A stretch of 64,000 nt of DNA from UBA2821 sp902763335. Lineage in GTDB: Bacteria; Bacillota; Clostridia; Lachnospirales; Lachnospiraceae. A model generated the notes under the pieces. The model made no database searches. It was not told the origin of the DNA and saw only the letters and a list, made by a program, of their open reading frames with translations. A program made the position numbers and the translations under genes. Below are positions 9,676 to 17,424 of this stretch, piece after piece; positions within the stretch are counted from its first letter, which is position 1; each line of letters begins with the position of its first letter. Location of the stretch: assembly GCA_052066835.1 (NCBI GenBank), contig JBQHRJ010000001.1; one strand, 5' to 3'.

Positions 9676-10953
9676 GTGGAAAAAAGTGTTTTGGTGGCTG
9701 CCATAGATTTTTCAGAGGATTACAGCCAGATAAGTTATTTTGACGGACTGATGCGGGAGCCGGAATCATTCAGCACCCTGTATGATGAAAAGAGATATCT
9801 TATTCCGAGTATGTTATGGTTTGATGACAATTCAAAAAGGGTATGCTTTGGAGATGAGGCAGTAAGATGCGAAAAGACCGGAAAAGGTACAGTGGTTAAA
9901 AATATGATATCCGGTTTTTATGCCGGAGAGAAGGTGGATATAAATGGTCAGACATATGAAATGGATTCTGTAATAGAACAATATATATCAAGTCTGATAA
10001 GCCTTTTTAAGGGAAATGCCGGAAAGGGAAATCCGAAGTGTGTTGTTTTTACCATAGAAACTCTTGATGAGAAAATGATTTCACTATTGTACCGTATTAT
10101 GGAAAATCAGGGTTACGAAAGAGAGCAGATAAGTGTCGTGAGCCATAGCGAAAGTTTCCTTTATTACGGACTTTCAAGAGAAAAGGAACTTTTTGCAAAT
10201 GAAGTGGTGATGTTTGATTACAATAAGAGTTATTTTAAATACAGAAGATTTACGGTTGAAAAGAACAGACACCCTCAGATTATTGATATGGTTGAGCGTG
10301 ATTTTACGGATGATTTTCCGTATGAATATATGGAAAGCGATGAAGGAAAGGCAAAGGCTGATAAATTGCTCACTGATTTTGTTCAGAATGAATTCAGAAT
10401 ACATGTGGTTTCTACTGTGTATCTTACCGGAACAGGATTTTATGAGGACTGGATGAAGCAGTCGCTGAATTATATATGCAGCAGAAGAAGAGTTTTTAAA
10501 GGCTACAATTTATACGTGAAGGGTGCATGTTACAGAGCAATGGAAAAGGCCGGATATGTACAGTATAAGGATATGCTCTTTAAGTGCTATGGAAGAACAT
10601 GGGCAGACATAAAGCTGATGGTAAACGGAAACGAAAAAACGGATGAGATAACATTGTCAAAGGCAGGAACCGGATGGTATGAAGCAGGGGCAAAGGCGGA
10701 GTGCATTACTGACGGTGATAAAAATATAGGATTTATAATTGAATCACCGGTATCAGGCATAAGTAAAGGAATTACCATAGATATCGGAAGCTTTCCAAAG
10801 AGACCGCCAAAGACTACGAGAGTAGAGATTACGGTAAGATACAGTGATATGGATAAATGTGTTATCAGTGTGGAAGATAAAGGCTTTGGAGATTTTTATA
10901 AGGCTTCCGGCAGAATTGTCAGTTATACCGTGGATATGAAGGAATATCTATAG
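9676..10953 (+). CDS. DUF5716-type, Hsp70/actin-fold-like protein
   Basis: The protein has 425 residues and a GTG start at 9676 behind AAAGGAGG. Its layout follows an Hsp70 ATPase domain: an opening strand-turn-strand AAIDFSEDYSQISYFD (phosphate-1 position, D11), YLIPSMLWF followed by VCFGDEA (compare IPSVV...VGDAA of Hsp70), HSESFLYYGL (compare NEPTAAALAYGL, about 157-166), VVMFDYNKSYFKY (compare VFDLGGGTFDV, 177-189) and VVSTVYLTGTGF. The glycine-rich phosphate loops are replaced, so ATP hydrolysis may be lost. The C-terminal 150 residues are beta-rich. DUF5716 is my family assignment from memory; the Hsp70 relationship is inferred from motif order. Confidence 0.7.
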   Translation: MEKSVLVAAIDFSEDYSQISYFDGLMREPESFSTLYDEKRYLIPSMLWFDDNSKRVCFGDEAVRCEKTGKGTVVKNMISGFYAGEKVDINGQTYEMDSVIEQYISSLISLFKGNAGKGNPKCVVFTIETLDEKMISLLYRIMENQGYEREQISVVSHSESFLYYGLSREKELFANEVVMFDYNKSYFKYRRFTVEKNRHPQIIDMVERDFTDDFPYEYMESDEGKAKADKLLTDFVQNEFRIHVVSTVYLTGTGFYEDWMKQSLNYICSRRRVFKGYNLYVKGACYRAMEKAGYVQYKDMLFKCYGRTWADIKLMVNGNEKTDEITLSKAGTGWYEAGAKAECITDGDKNIGFIIESPVSGISKGITIDIGSFPKRPPKTTRVEITVRYSDMDKCVISVEDKGFGDFYKASGRIVSYTVDMKEYL

Positions 10954-10970
10954 TAGGAAATGGAGTGTTT

Positions 10971-11801
10971 ATGAGCGGACTCAGATTATGTACAAAAACG
11001 GTGTCAAAACCATATTATATTGAGGAATTGAATATAAATTTATACTCTGTGGAAGAGATGGCGTATTATCTGTATAATAATGTATACCTCGTAAACAGAG
11101 AGTTTTTTGATGACAGACTGACAGAGTATATCAGGGAAGAATATAATATGCCGGAACTGGCAGAGCAGATAGAAAAAGGTCTTAAGTTCGGGGATACATA
11201 TGCTGAACTGGTGATGATGGTTGTTAAGTCATCGGGCTATTATGATAAGGATGAGATTGACGAATTACAGTATATTCTTGAGAAAATAGGTAACAAATCT
11301 GTTGATGAGAGAATGATTTTAAGAGCTGAACTGCTGATGAAGAAAGGCAAATATTCTAAAGCACACGATATATTAAAGAAAATAATGAAAAAGAACAGCC
11401 GCAGGGTTAATACTGAACTGATGCCCGGAGTATGGGAATCTCTTGGGATGATATGTGTCAGAAGATTTGATTATAACAGTGCGGCAGAATGTTTTGAAAA
11501 GTCCATAGAATTTGATATGAAGGAAGATGTGGCAGAAAAACTTATTATGACATATATATTATCAGACAGGATGGATGATGCTGCAAAAACAGCTCAAAAA
11601 TCAGGAATATCTGATGAAAAGTTTGAGCGTATAAGAATAAGAATAAAAGAATGTCGGGAAGAAATAAAATCTGATGAGGAGTACAGGAAACTGTCTGATA
11701 CTGTGAAGTATAACGGAAGTACAAATCTTGAGGAATTTTATGCAGGTGTTAATGGCGTAATAAACACATGGAAGCAAGAGTACAGAGAGGAAATGGCATA
11801 A
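10971..11801 (+). CDS. Helical-repeat (TPR-like) protein of the DUF5717 cluster
   Basis: About 276 residues, almost all helical. Helix pairs such as LLMKKGKYSKAHDILKK and FDYNSAAECFEKSIEF have the small-residue/aromatic spacing of TPR units. No catalytic motif or membrane segment is visible. GTG 10965 is an alternative start; ATG 10971 is preferred because GGAG lies just upstream. It follows the Hsp70-like gene by 17 bases and precedes the next gene by four, so the genes are probably co-translated. A TPR protein next to an Hsp70-like protein suggests a co-chaperone-like pair, but this is inference. Confidence 0.6.
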   Translation: MSGLRLCTKTVSKPYYIEELNINLYSVEEMAYYLYNNVYLVNREFFDDRLTEYIREEYNMPELAEQIEKGLKFGDTYAELVMMVVKSSGYYDKDEIDELQYILEKIGNKSVDERMILRAELLMKKGKYSKAHDILKKIMKKNSRRVNTELMPGVWESLGMICVRRFDYNSAAECFEKSIEFDMKEDVAEKLIMTYILSDRMDDAAKTAQKSGISDEKFERIRIRIKECREEIKSDEEYRKLSDTVKYNGSTNLEEFYAGVNGVINTWKQEYREEMA

Positions 11802-11805
11802 ATAT

Positions 11806-13059
11806 ATGGGCATATTCAGAAGAAAGAAGAAAAACAGAATCGATACTTCGGAATATCCGGATGATAATGTATTGAAAATAGATGAGTTGTTTGGTACTCC
11901 ACATTCAGAAGAAAACAAAACGGAGAATATAAGTGGGGATTCAAAACCTGATATTGTTCAGGAAAGAGTTGATAGTGAAAAAAATATTGCCGGAAATCCG
12001 TCATTAAGAAAACAGTATGTGGAAAACTGCTGCAGTCAGATGGTTGAAGCGGAAAAAAGGATTGATGAGGTTAAACAGGAATACCATATGGTAAATGCCT
12101 ATATTACTGATGTTCAGATTATAGATTCACTTCCAAAGCAGCAGAAGATTATTTTAGAGAATCTTGCAAAGAGAATAATCGTGTTCAACAATGACCGTGA
12201 AGAATGCGGAAAAAGCATGGGAAAGCTTACAGGCAGACAGTACAGTTACATATCAGGAAATGAAGATGAGATAAAAGAGGTAATTAACAAGCTGACAGAA
12301 GATGAAGCTTACTGTCAGGCAGTCAGAACCGATATGAGGTATCTTGAGGGCGAAAAACTTGGTCTCAGGCTTGAACAGAAGGATTTAAACCGTCGTATAA
12401 ACTCTATGGCACGTATTGCAAAGATTTCTTTCACTTTTTTTGCGGCACTGTTGTTTGCCATATGGGTATATTACTATTATACAAATGAGGATATAACGTA
12501 CATGCTGTATGTGGCTGTCGGGGCAGGAATTGTCTTTGTTGCGGTTATATTCGGAATACACCAGCGTTCATTAAGAGACATGAAATATGTGGAGGTCCGC
12601 CTGAATAAGGCAATTACCATGTTAAATAAACTTAAGCTTAAATATGTGAATGTGGCTTCGAGACTTGAATATATGTATGAGAAATACGATATAAAAAGTT
12701 CAAGGCAGCTTATAAAGACATGGAACGCATATGTGGGAGAAGAAAATAAAAAGAAGGTGTACGCTAAAACTTCCCAGAAACTTTTAGAAGCAGAAGAGAG
12801 CCTTGTTACACAGCTTAAATCTCTGGGAATAAGGGATGCCGAAGTGTGGATATTGCAGACGGACGCCATAGTGGATAAGGGCGAAATGAAAAAGTTAAAG
12901 AGTAAGCTTGAAAAAAGAAGGGAAAAAGTAAAGGCAACTCTTGATTACAATATGGATGTGCTGGAGAAATCTAAAACAGCCATAAAGGATTTTATGAATA
13001 ATAATAAAAAATATGCAAGAGAGATTGCCGATATAGTTGACAGTTATAGTGAGGACTAA
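11806..13059 (+). CDS. Coiled-coil protein with two central membrane helices
   Basis: The 417-residue product has a charged, low-complexity N-terminus (about 1-60), a helical segment, two adjacent transmembrane helices near residues 205-250 (FTFFAALLFAIWVYYYY and MLYVAVGAGIVFVAVIFGI), then a long, Lys/Glu-rich region with coiled-coil character. It starts four bases after the TPR-like gene and ends the DUF5717 cluster. The topology (both ends cytoplasmic, short external turn) would tether the cluster's proteins to the membrane. I do not recognise a named family. Confidence 0.65.
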   Translation: MGIFRRKKKNRIDTSEYPDDNVLKIDELFGTPHSEENKTENISGDSKPDIVQERVDSEKNIAGNPSLRKQYVENCCSQMVEAEKRIDEVKQEYHMVNAYITDVQIIDSLPKQQKIILENLAKRIIVFNNDREECGKSMGKLTGRQYSYISGNEDEIKEVINKLTEDEAYCQAVRTDMRYLEGEKLGLRLEQKDLNRRINSMARIAKISFTFFAALLFAIWVYYYYTNEDITYMLYVAVGAGIVFVAVIFGIHQRSLRDMKYVEVRLNKAITMLNKLKLKYVNVASRLEYMYEKYDIKSSRQLIKTWNAYVGEENKKKVYAKTSQKLLEAEESLVTQLKSLGIRDAEVWILQTDAIVDKGEMKKLKSKLEKRREKVKATLDYNMDVLEKSKTAIKDFMNNNKKYAREIADIVDSYSED

Positions 13060-13077
13060 AATTTTAAAAGTATACTA

Positions 13078-13106
13078 TTGACAAAATCGGTATCTCAAAT
13101 TAAACT
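13078..13106 (+). promoter_or_regulatory. Promoter of the T-box-valS unit
   Basis: A consensus TTGACA (13078-13083) and a TAAACT (13101-13106) are separated by 17 bases, just upstream of the T-box leader. Confidence 0.6.
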
Positions 13107-13124
13107 ATGAAAAGATAATAAAAA

Positions 13125-13353
13125 TGCAGTGACAAAGAGGAGTAGAAATCAAACCCTCAAAGAGAGTGAGGTTCGGAGGCTGTAAGACCTTGCAGGAAGT
13201 GGATTTCGAAGGTAGCTTTTGAGCAGCGGGACTGAAATACAACTGAGTAGGTTTCGACGGATTCGTCCACGTTACAGGATAAGATAAGTTAAAAGATAAA
13301 GGTGGTACCGCGTATATACGCCCTTTGCCGGAAAACCCGGTGAAGGGTTTTCT
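13125..13353 (+). promoter_or_regulatory. T-box riboswitch (tRNA-Val-sensing) with terminator
   Basis: This leader fills most of the 330-base gap before valS. It holds the stem I start (GTGACAAAGAGGAGTAG), the conserved T-box AGGTGGTACCGCG at 13300-13312, and a terminator (13321-13331 with 13337-13347, then TTTT). Uncharged tRNA would pair its anticodon with the specifier and its NCCA end with the TGGT bulge, stabilising the antiterminator. The T in TGGT suits the A discriminator of tRNA-Val. GTG at 13199-13201 and GTA at 13212-13214 are the valine codons in the right arm of stem I; I cannot decide between them. Confidence 0.92.
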
Positions 13354-13389
13354 TATATCATAATATATTTATAAGAAAGGAAGAAAGAG

Positions 13390-16029
13390 ATGGCTAAAGA
13401 ACTCGAAAAAAATTATAATCCTGCCGAGATAGAGCAGAAATTATATGATAAGTGGATTAATAAGAAATATTTTCATGCGGAGGTGGACAGAAGTAAAAAA
13501 CCATTTACTATTGTAATGCCGCCGCCAAATATTACAGGACAGCTTCATATGGGACATGCCCTTGACAACACATTGCAGGATATACTTGTCAGATATAAGA
13601 GAATGCAGGGATTTGATACATTGTGGGTACCGGGAACAGACCATGCATCTATAGCTACAGAGGCTAAAATTGTCGAGAAGATGCGTGAAGAAGGTATCAC
13701 AAAAGAAGAGATAGGAAGAGAAAAATTCCTTGACCGTGCATGGGAATGGAAGAAACAGTATGGTGGAAGAATCGTTGCACAGTTAAAGAAAATCGGTTCA
13801 TCATGTGACTGGGACAGAGAACGTTTTACAATGGATGAAGGCTGTAACAAGGCTGTCAAGGAAGTGTTTGTTAATCTTTATAACAAAGGACTTATATACA
13901 GGGGTGAGAGAATCATCAACTGGTGTCCTAAGTGTCTGACATCTATTTCAGATGCCGAAGTTGAATATGAAGATCAGGCAGGCCATTTCTGGCATTTAAG
14001 ATATCCTCTCAAAGACGGAAGCGGATATATAAATCTTGCAACAACAAGACCGGAAACACTTCTCGGAGATACGGCTGTTGCAGTTAATCCTAATGATGAG
14101 AGATACAAAGACCTTGTAGGAAAGACTCTTATACTTCCTATAGTTCACAGAGAGATACCTATAATTGCAGATGATTATGTTGCCATGGACTTTGGAACCG
14201 GTGTGGTTAAGATTACACCTGCACATGACCCTAACGATTTTGAGGTAGGATTAAGACATAATCTTGAAGTTATAAATGTAATGACGGATGATGCAAAGAT
14301 AGTTGACGATTATCCTAAGTATGCCGGCATGGACAGATACGAGGCAAGAAAGGCAATCGTGGCTGACCTTGAGGCAGAAGGAGCACTTGTAAAGATAGAA
14401 GATTACAATCATAATGTAGGAACATGTTACAGATGTCATACAACGGTTGAGCCGAGAGTTTCAAAACAGTGGTTTGTCAAGATGAAACCGCTTGCAGAGC
14501 CGGCAATAAAAGCAGTGCGCGAAGGAAAGACAAAATTTGTACCTGAACATTTTGATAAGACTTATTTTCACTGGATGGAGGGAATAAGAGACTGGTGTAT
14601 ATCAAGACAGCTCTGGTGGGGACATCAGATACCTGCATTTTACTGTGATGACTGTGGTGAAATGGTAGTAACAAAGGAAAAAGAGGCAGTTTGTCCGAAG
14701 TGTGGAAAGAAAATGAGACAGGATCCGGATACACTTGATACATGGTTTTCATCAGCATTGTGGCCATTCTCAACACTCGGATGGCCTGATAAGACAGAAG
14801 AACTTGATTATTTCTATCCTACAACGACACTCGTAACAGGATATGATATTATATTCTTCTGGGTAAGCCGTATGATATTCAGCGGACTTGAGCATGTGGG
14901 AGAAGTACCTTTTGATACAGTACTTATACATGGACTTGTAAGGGATTCACAGGGAAGAAAGATGAGTAAATCTCTTGGAAACGGTATAGATCCGCTTGAG
15001 GTTATTGATAAATATGGTGCAGATGCACTCAGATTTACACTTATTACAGGAAATGCACCGGGAAATGATATGAGATTTTACTGGGAAAAGGTTGAGGCAA
15101 GCCGTAACTTTGCAAATAAGGTATGGAATGCATCAAGATTTATCATGATGAATATGCCGGAAGATGATATCGAAAATGTTGATGTAAGTGAGCTTACGGA
15201 CGCAGATAAGTGGATACTTTCAAAGGCAAATACCCTTGCTAAAGATGTTACGGAAAATCTTGATAAATATGAAATCGGTGTTGCAGCAGCAAAACTATAT
15301 GATTTCATCTGGGAAGAGTTCTGTGACTGGTATATTGAAATGGTTAAACCGAGACTTTACAACGATGAGGATACAACAAAGAAGGCAGCACTTTATACAC
15401 TTAAAGAGGTGCTTACTGTTTCACTTAAACTTCTTCATCCTTACATGCCGTTTGTAACAGAGGAGATATTCTGTACACTTCAGAATAAAGAGGAATCAAT
15501 TATGATTTCAAAATGGCCTGAATATACAGAAGACAGACATTTTGCAGCAGAGGAAGAGGCTGTGGAGACAATTAAGGAAGCTGTAAGAAGTATAAGAAAC
15601 GCAAGAGCGGGAATGAATGTTCCACCTAGCAGAAAAGCAAAGGTATATGTAGTATCTGATTCAGATAAGATAAGAGCAATATTTGAAAACGGAAATGTAT
15701 TCTTTGCAACCCTTTCTTATGCAAGTGATGTAAAAATACAGGCAGATAAGAGTGGAATAGAGGAAGATGCCGTATCAGCAGTTATTCCAGGAGCAACAAT
15801 TTATATGCCGTTTGCAGAGTTAGTTGACATAGACAAGGAAATAGAACGTCTCAAAAAAGAAGAAGAGAGACTGAACAAAGAACTTGCCCGTGTAAACGGA
15901 ATGCTTTCAAATGAAAAATTCATCAGTAAAGCGCCGGAAGCTAAGATAAATGAAGAAAAAGAAAAGAAAGCAAAATATGAGACAATGATGGAGCAGGTAA
16001 AAGCACAGCTTGCACATTTGCAGAAATAA
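13390..16029 (+). CDS. valS: Valine-tRNA ligase
   Basis: At 879 residues this is a full-length class I synthetase that charges tRNA-Val and edits mischarged threonine. The HIGH-type signature reads PPPNITGQLHMGHA, the KMSKS loop reads KMSKSLGN, the CP1 editing domain holds TTRPETLLGD, zinc-type cysteine pairs lie in the connective region (CDDCGE and CPKCGK), and a C-terminal coiled coil (IDKEIERLKKEEERLNKEL) is ValRS-specific. It has GAAAGGAAG as ribosome-binding site and lies behind the T-box. A strong terminator follows at 16042. Confidence 0.97.
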   Translation: MAKELEKNYNPAEIEQKLYDKWINKKYFHAEVDRSKKPFTIVMPPPNITGQLHMGHALDNTLQDILVRYKRMQGFDTLWVPGTDHASIATEAKIVEKMREEGITKEEIGREKFLDRAWEWKKQYGGRIVAQLKKIGSSCDWDRERFTMDEGCNKAVKEVFVNLYNKGLIYRGERIINWCPKCLTSISDAEVEYEDQAGHFWHLRYPLKDGSGYINLATTRPETLLGDTAVAVNPNDERYKDLVGKTLILPIVHREIPIIADDYVAMDFGTGVVKITPAHDPNDFEVGLRHNLEVINVMTDDAKIVDDYPKYAGMDRYEARKAIVADLEAEGALVKIEDYNHNVGTCYRCHTTVEPRVSKQWFVKMKPLAEPAIKAVREGKTKFVPEHFDKTYFHWMEGIRDWCISRQLWWGHQIPAFYCDDCGEMVVTKEKEAVCPKCGKKMRQDPDTLDTWFSSALWPFSTLGWPDKTEELDYFYPTTTLVTGYDIIFFWVSRMIFSGLEHVGEVPFDTVLIHGLVRDSQGRKMSKSLGNGIDPLEVIDKYGADALRFTLITGNAPGNDMRFYWEKVEASRNFANKVWNASRFIMMNMPEDDIENVDVSELTDADKWILSKANTLAKDVTENLDKYEIGVAAAKLYDFIWEEFCDWYIEMVKPRLYNDEDTTKKAALYTLKEVLTVSLKLLHPYMPFVTEEIFCTLQNKEESIMISKWPEYTEDRHFAAEEEAVETIKEAVRSIRNARAGMNVPPSRKAKVYVVSDSDKIRAIFENGNVFFATLSYASDVKIQADKSGIEEDAVSAVIPGATIYMPFAELVDIDKEIERLKKEEERLNKELARVNGMLSNEKFISKAPEAKINEEKEKKAKYETMMEQVKAQLAHLQK

Positions 16030-16041
16030 AGTATGCCAAAG

Positions 16042-16069
16042 AGGCGGTGGGTCAGGCCACCGCCTTTTT
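16042..16069 (+). terminator. Rho-independent terminator after valS
   Basis: A perfect nine-base stem, AGGCGGTGG with CCACCGCCT (16042-16050 and 16057-16065), is followed by a run of T (16065-16069). Confidence 0.9.
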
Positions 16070-16096
16070 CGCTATAAGGTCATATGGAGGTGTATA

Positions 16097-16744
16097 ATGA
16101 ACTTTGTAAAAATTATATATAAAAACAAAATCAGGGTTATTACAGCAATACTGTTAGCAGTGGGAATTATAATGACTGCAAAAAATGGTATTACATTAAT
16201 TAATTTTAAATATTTCAGTTATAAGATGGATGAACTTGACATTGCCACACTTCGCTCAGGTATGTGCGTGAGCGATGATCTGACATATACATACGGAAAT
16301 ATAAGAGCATTTATCAGCGGAATGAAGACAACATATGTATATGCCGTTGATGTTGGCAGTAAACATGACATGTATATGGAACTTATCGTAAGTGCGGAAG
16401 GAAAATATGCAGGAATACATGGAAAAATGGAAAAACTTCTTACTTATTTTCCGGGATATTACAGTGAACTGAACAGTGGACAGAAAGTTAAAATGTATGG
16501 GATAGTTGAGAAGGCTGATAAGAAAACATTTGCATATGAATATTTTACAAAAGCACTGGGAAAGACTGTGGATGAAATGAAATCCGATGTATCGACAGAT
16601 TATATAATAAGAATGGTTGATACAGATGTTTACAGAGACAGAGTGTTTGGAGGGGCAGGACTTATATTTGCAGGAGTTACGGTAGAAATATATTCACGAT
16701 GGAAGAAAAAAAGAGAGGAGCAACAGGATGAAGAGGAATTGTAG
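16097..16744 (+). CDS. Uncharacterised membrane protein with two TM helices
   Basis: The 215-residue protein has an N-terminal transmembrane helix (VITAILLAVGIIMTA, about 14-28), a central soluble domain of about 130 residues, a C-terminal hydrophobic helix (VFGGAGLIFAGVTVEIY), then a charged tail (RWKKKREEQQDEEEL). ATG 16097 is chosen because GGAGG stands at 16086-16090; an upstream extension would run through the valS terminator. It overlaps the next gene by 17 bases. I do not recognise a characterised family; it resembles small Lachnospiraceae membrane proteins of unknown function. Confidence 0.65.
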   Translation: MNFVKIIYKNKIRVITAILLAVGIIMTAKNGITLINFKYFSYKMDELDIATLRSGMCVSDDLTYTYGNIRAFISGMKTTYVYAVDVGSKHDMYMELIVSAEGKYAGIHGKMEKLLTYFPGYYSELNSGQKVKMYGIVEKADKKTFAYEYFTKALGKTVDEMKSDVSTDYIIRMVDTDVYRDRVFGGAGLIFAGVTVEIYSRWKKKREEQQDEEEL

Positions 16745-17399
16745 TTTGGAAGAAATATCAGATGGAAGACTGTATTCCATAAATGACATGGTCAGGGCGG
16801 ACTGTCAGGACTGTAAGGGATGTTCGGACTGCTGTAAGGGAATGGGTGAAAGTATAGTACTTGATCCATATGATGTATACAGGTTAAAAAAAGGACTCAA
16901 TACGGATTTCAACGGATTGCTTTCTACGTGTATGGAACTTAATGTTTTTGACGGAATAATTCTTCCGAATCTCCGGCTTTCCGGCAAGGACGAGAAATGC
17001 ACATTTTTAAATGCGCAGGGAAGATGTGATATTCACCAGTTCAGACCGGGCATATGCAGACTGTTTCCGCTTGGAAGATACTATGAAAATGGCGGACACA
17101 AATATTTTTTGCAGATATATGAATGTACGAATAAAAGCAGAAGTAAAATAAAGGTGTCTAAGTGGATTGATACACCGGAACTTAAGACACATGAAAAATA
17201 TATTGATGAATGGCATTATTTTTTGAAAGCAATCCAGGATAATGCAGCAAAAATAAGTGAATCAGATTTAAAAAATATAAATATGTATATTTTAAATCAA
17301 TTTTATGTTACAATGTCGGTTAATGAGAATTTTTATCAGGTATTTTGCGAAAAACTGAAATGCGCAAAAGAAAGTTTAAATTCCATAACAGACATTTAA
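16728..17399 (+). CDS. YkgJ-family cysteine cluster protein
   Basis: The 223-residue protein carries the family's cysteine signature near the N-terminus (CQDCKGCSDCCKGMG, about 26-40), then CTFLNAQGRCDIHQFRPGICRLFP, which together form a probable metal or Fe-S binding cluster. YkgJ/UPF0153 proteins are putative zinc- or iron-chelating proteins of unresolved role. The start overlaps the preceding membrane protein gene by 17 bases, and feoAB begins 25 bases after its stop, so an iron-linked function is a reasonable guess but not shown. Confidence 0.8.
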   Translation: MKRNCSLEEISDGRLYSINDMVRADCQDCKGCSDCCKGMGESIVLDPYDVYRLKKGLNTDFNGLLSTCMELNVFDGIILPNLRLSGKDEKCTFLNAQGRCDIHQFRPGICRLFPLGRYYENGGHKYFLQIYECTNKSRSKIKVSKWIDTPELKTHEKYIDEWHYFLKAIQDNAAKISESDLKNINMYILNQFYVTMSVNENFYQVFCEKLKCAKESLNSITDI

Positions 17400-17424
17400 A
17401 CATGAAAAGAGGAAATAAAATATA

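Noticed and set aside
13321..13353. Independent terminator of the coiled-coil gene
   Set aside because: It lies directly after the T-box sequence and is the terminator arm of that riboswitch.
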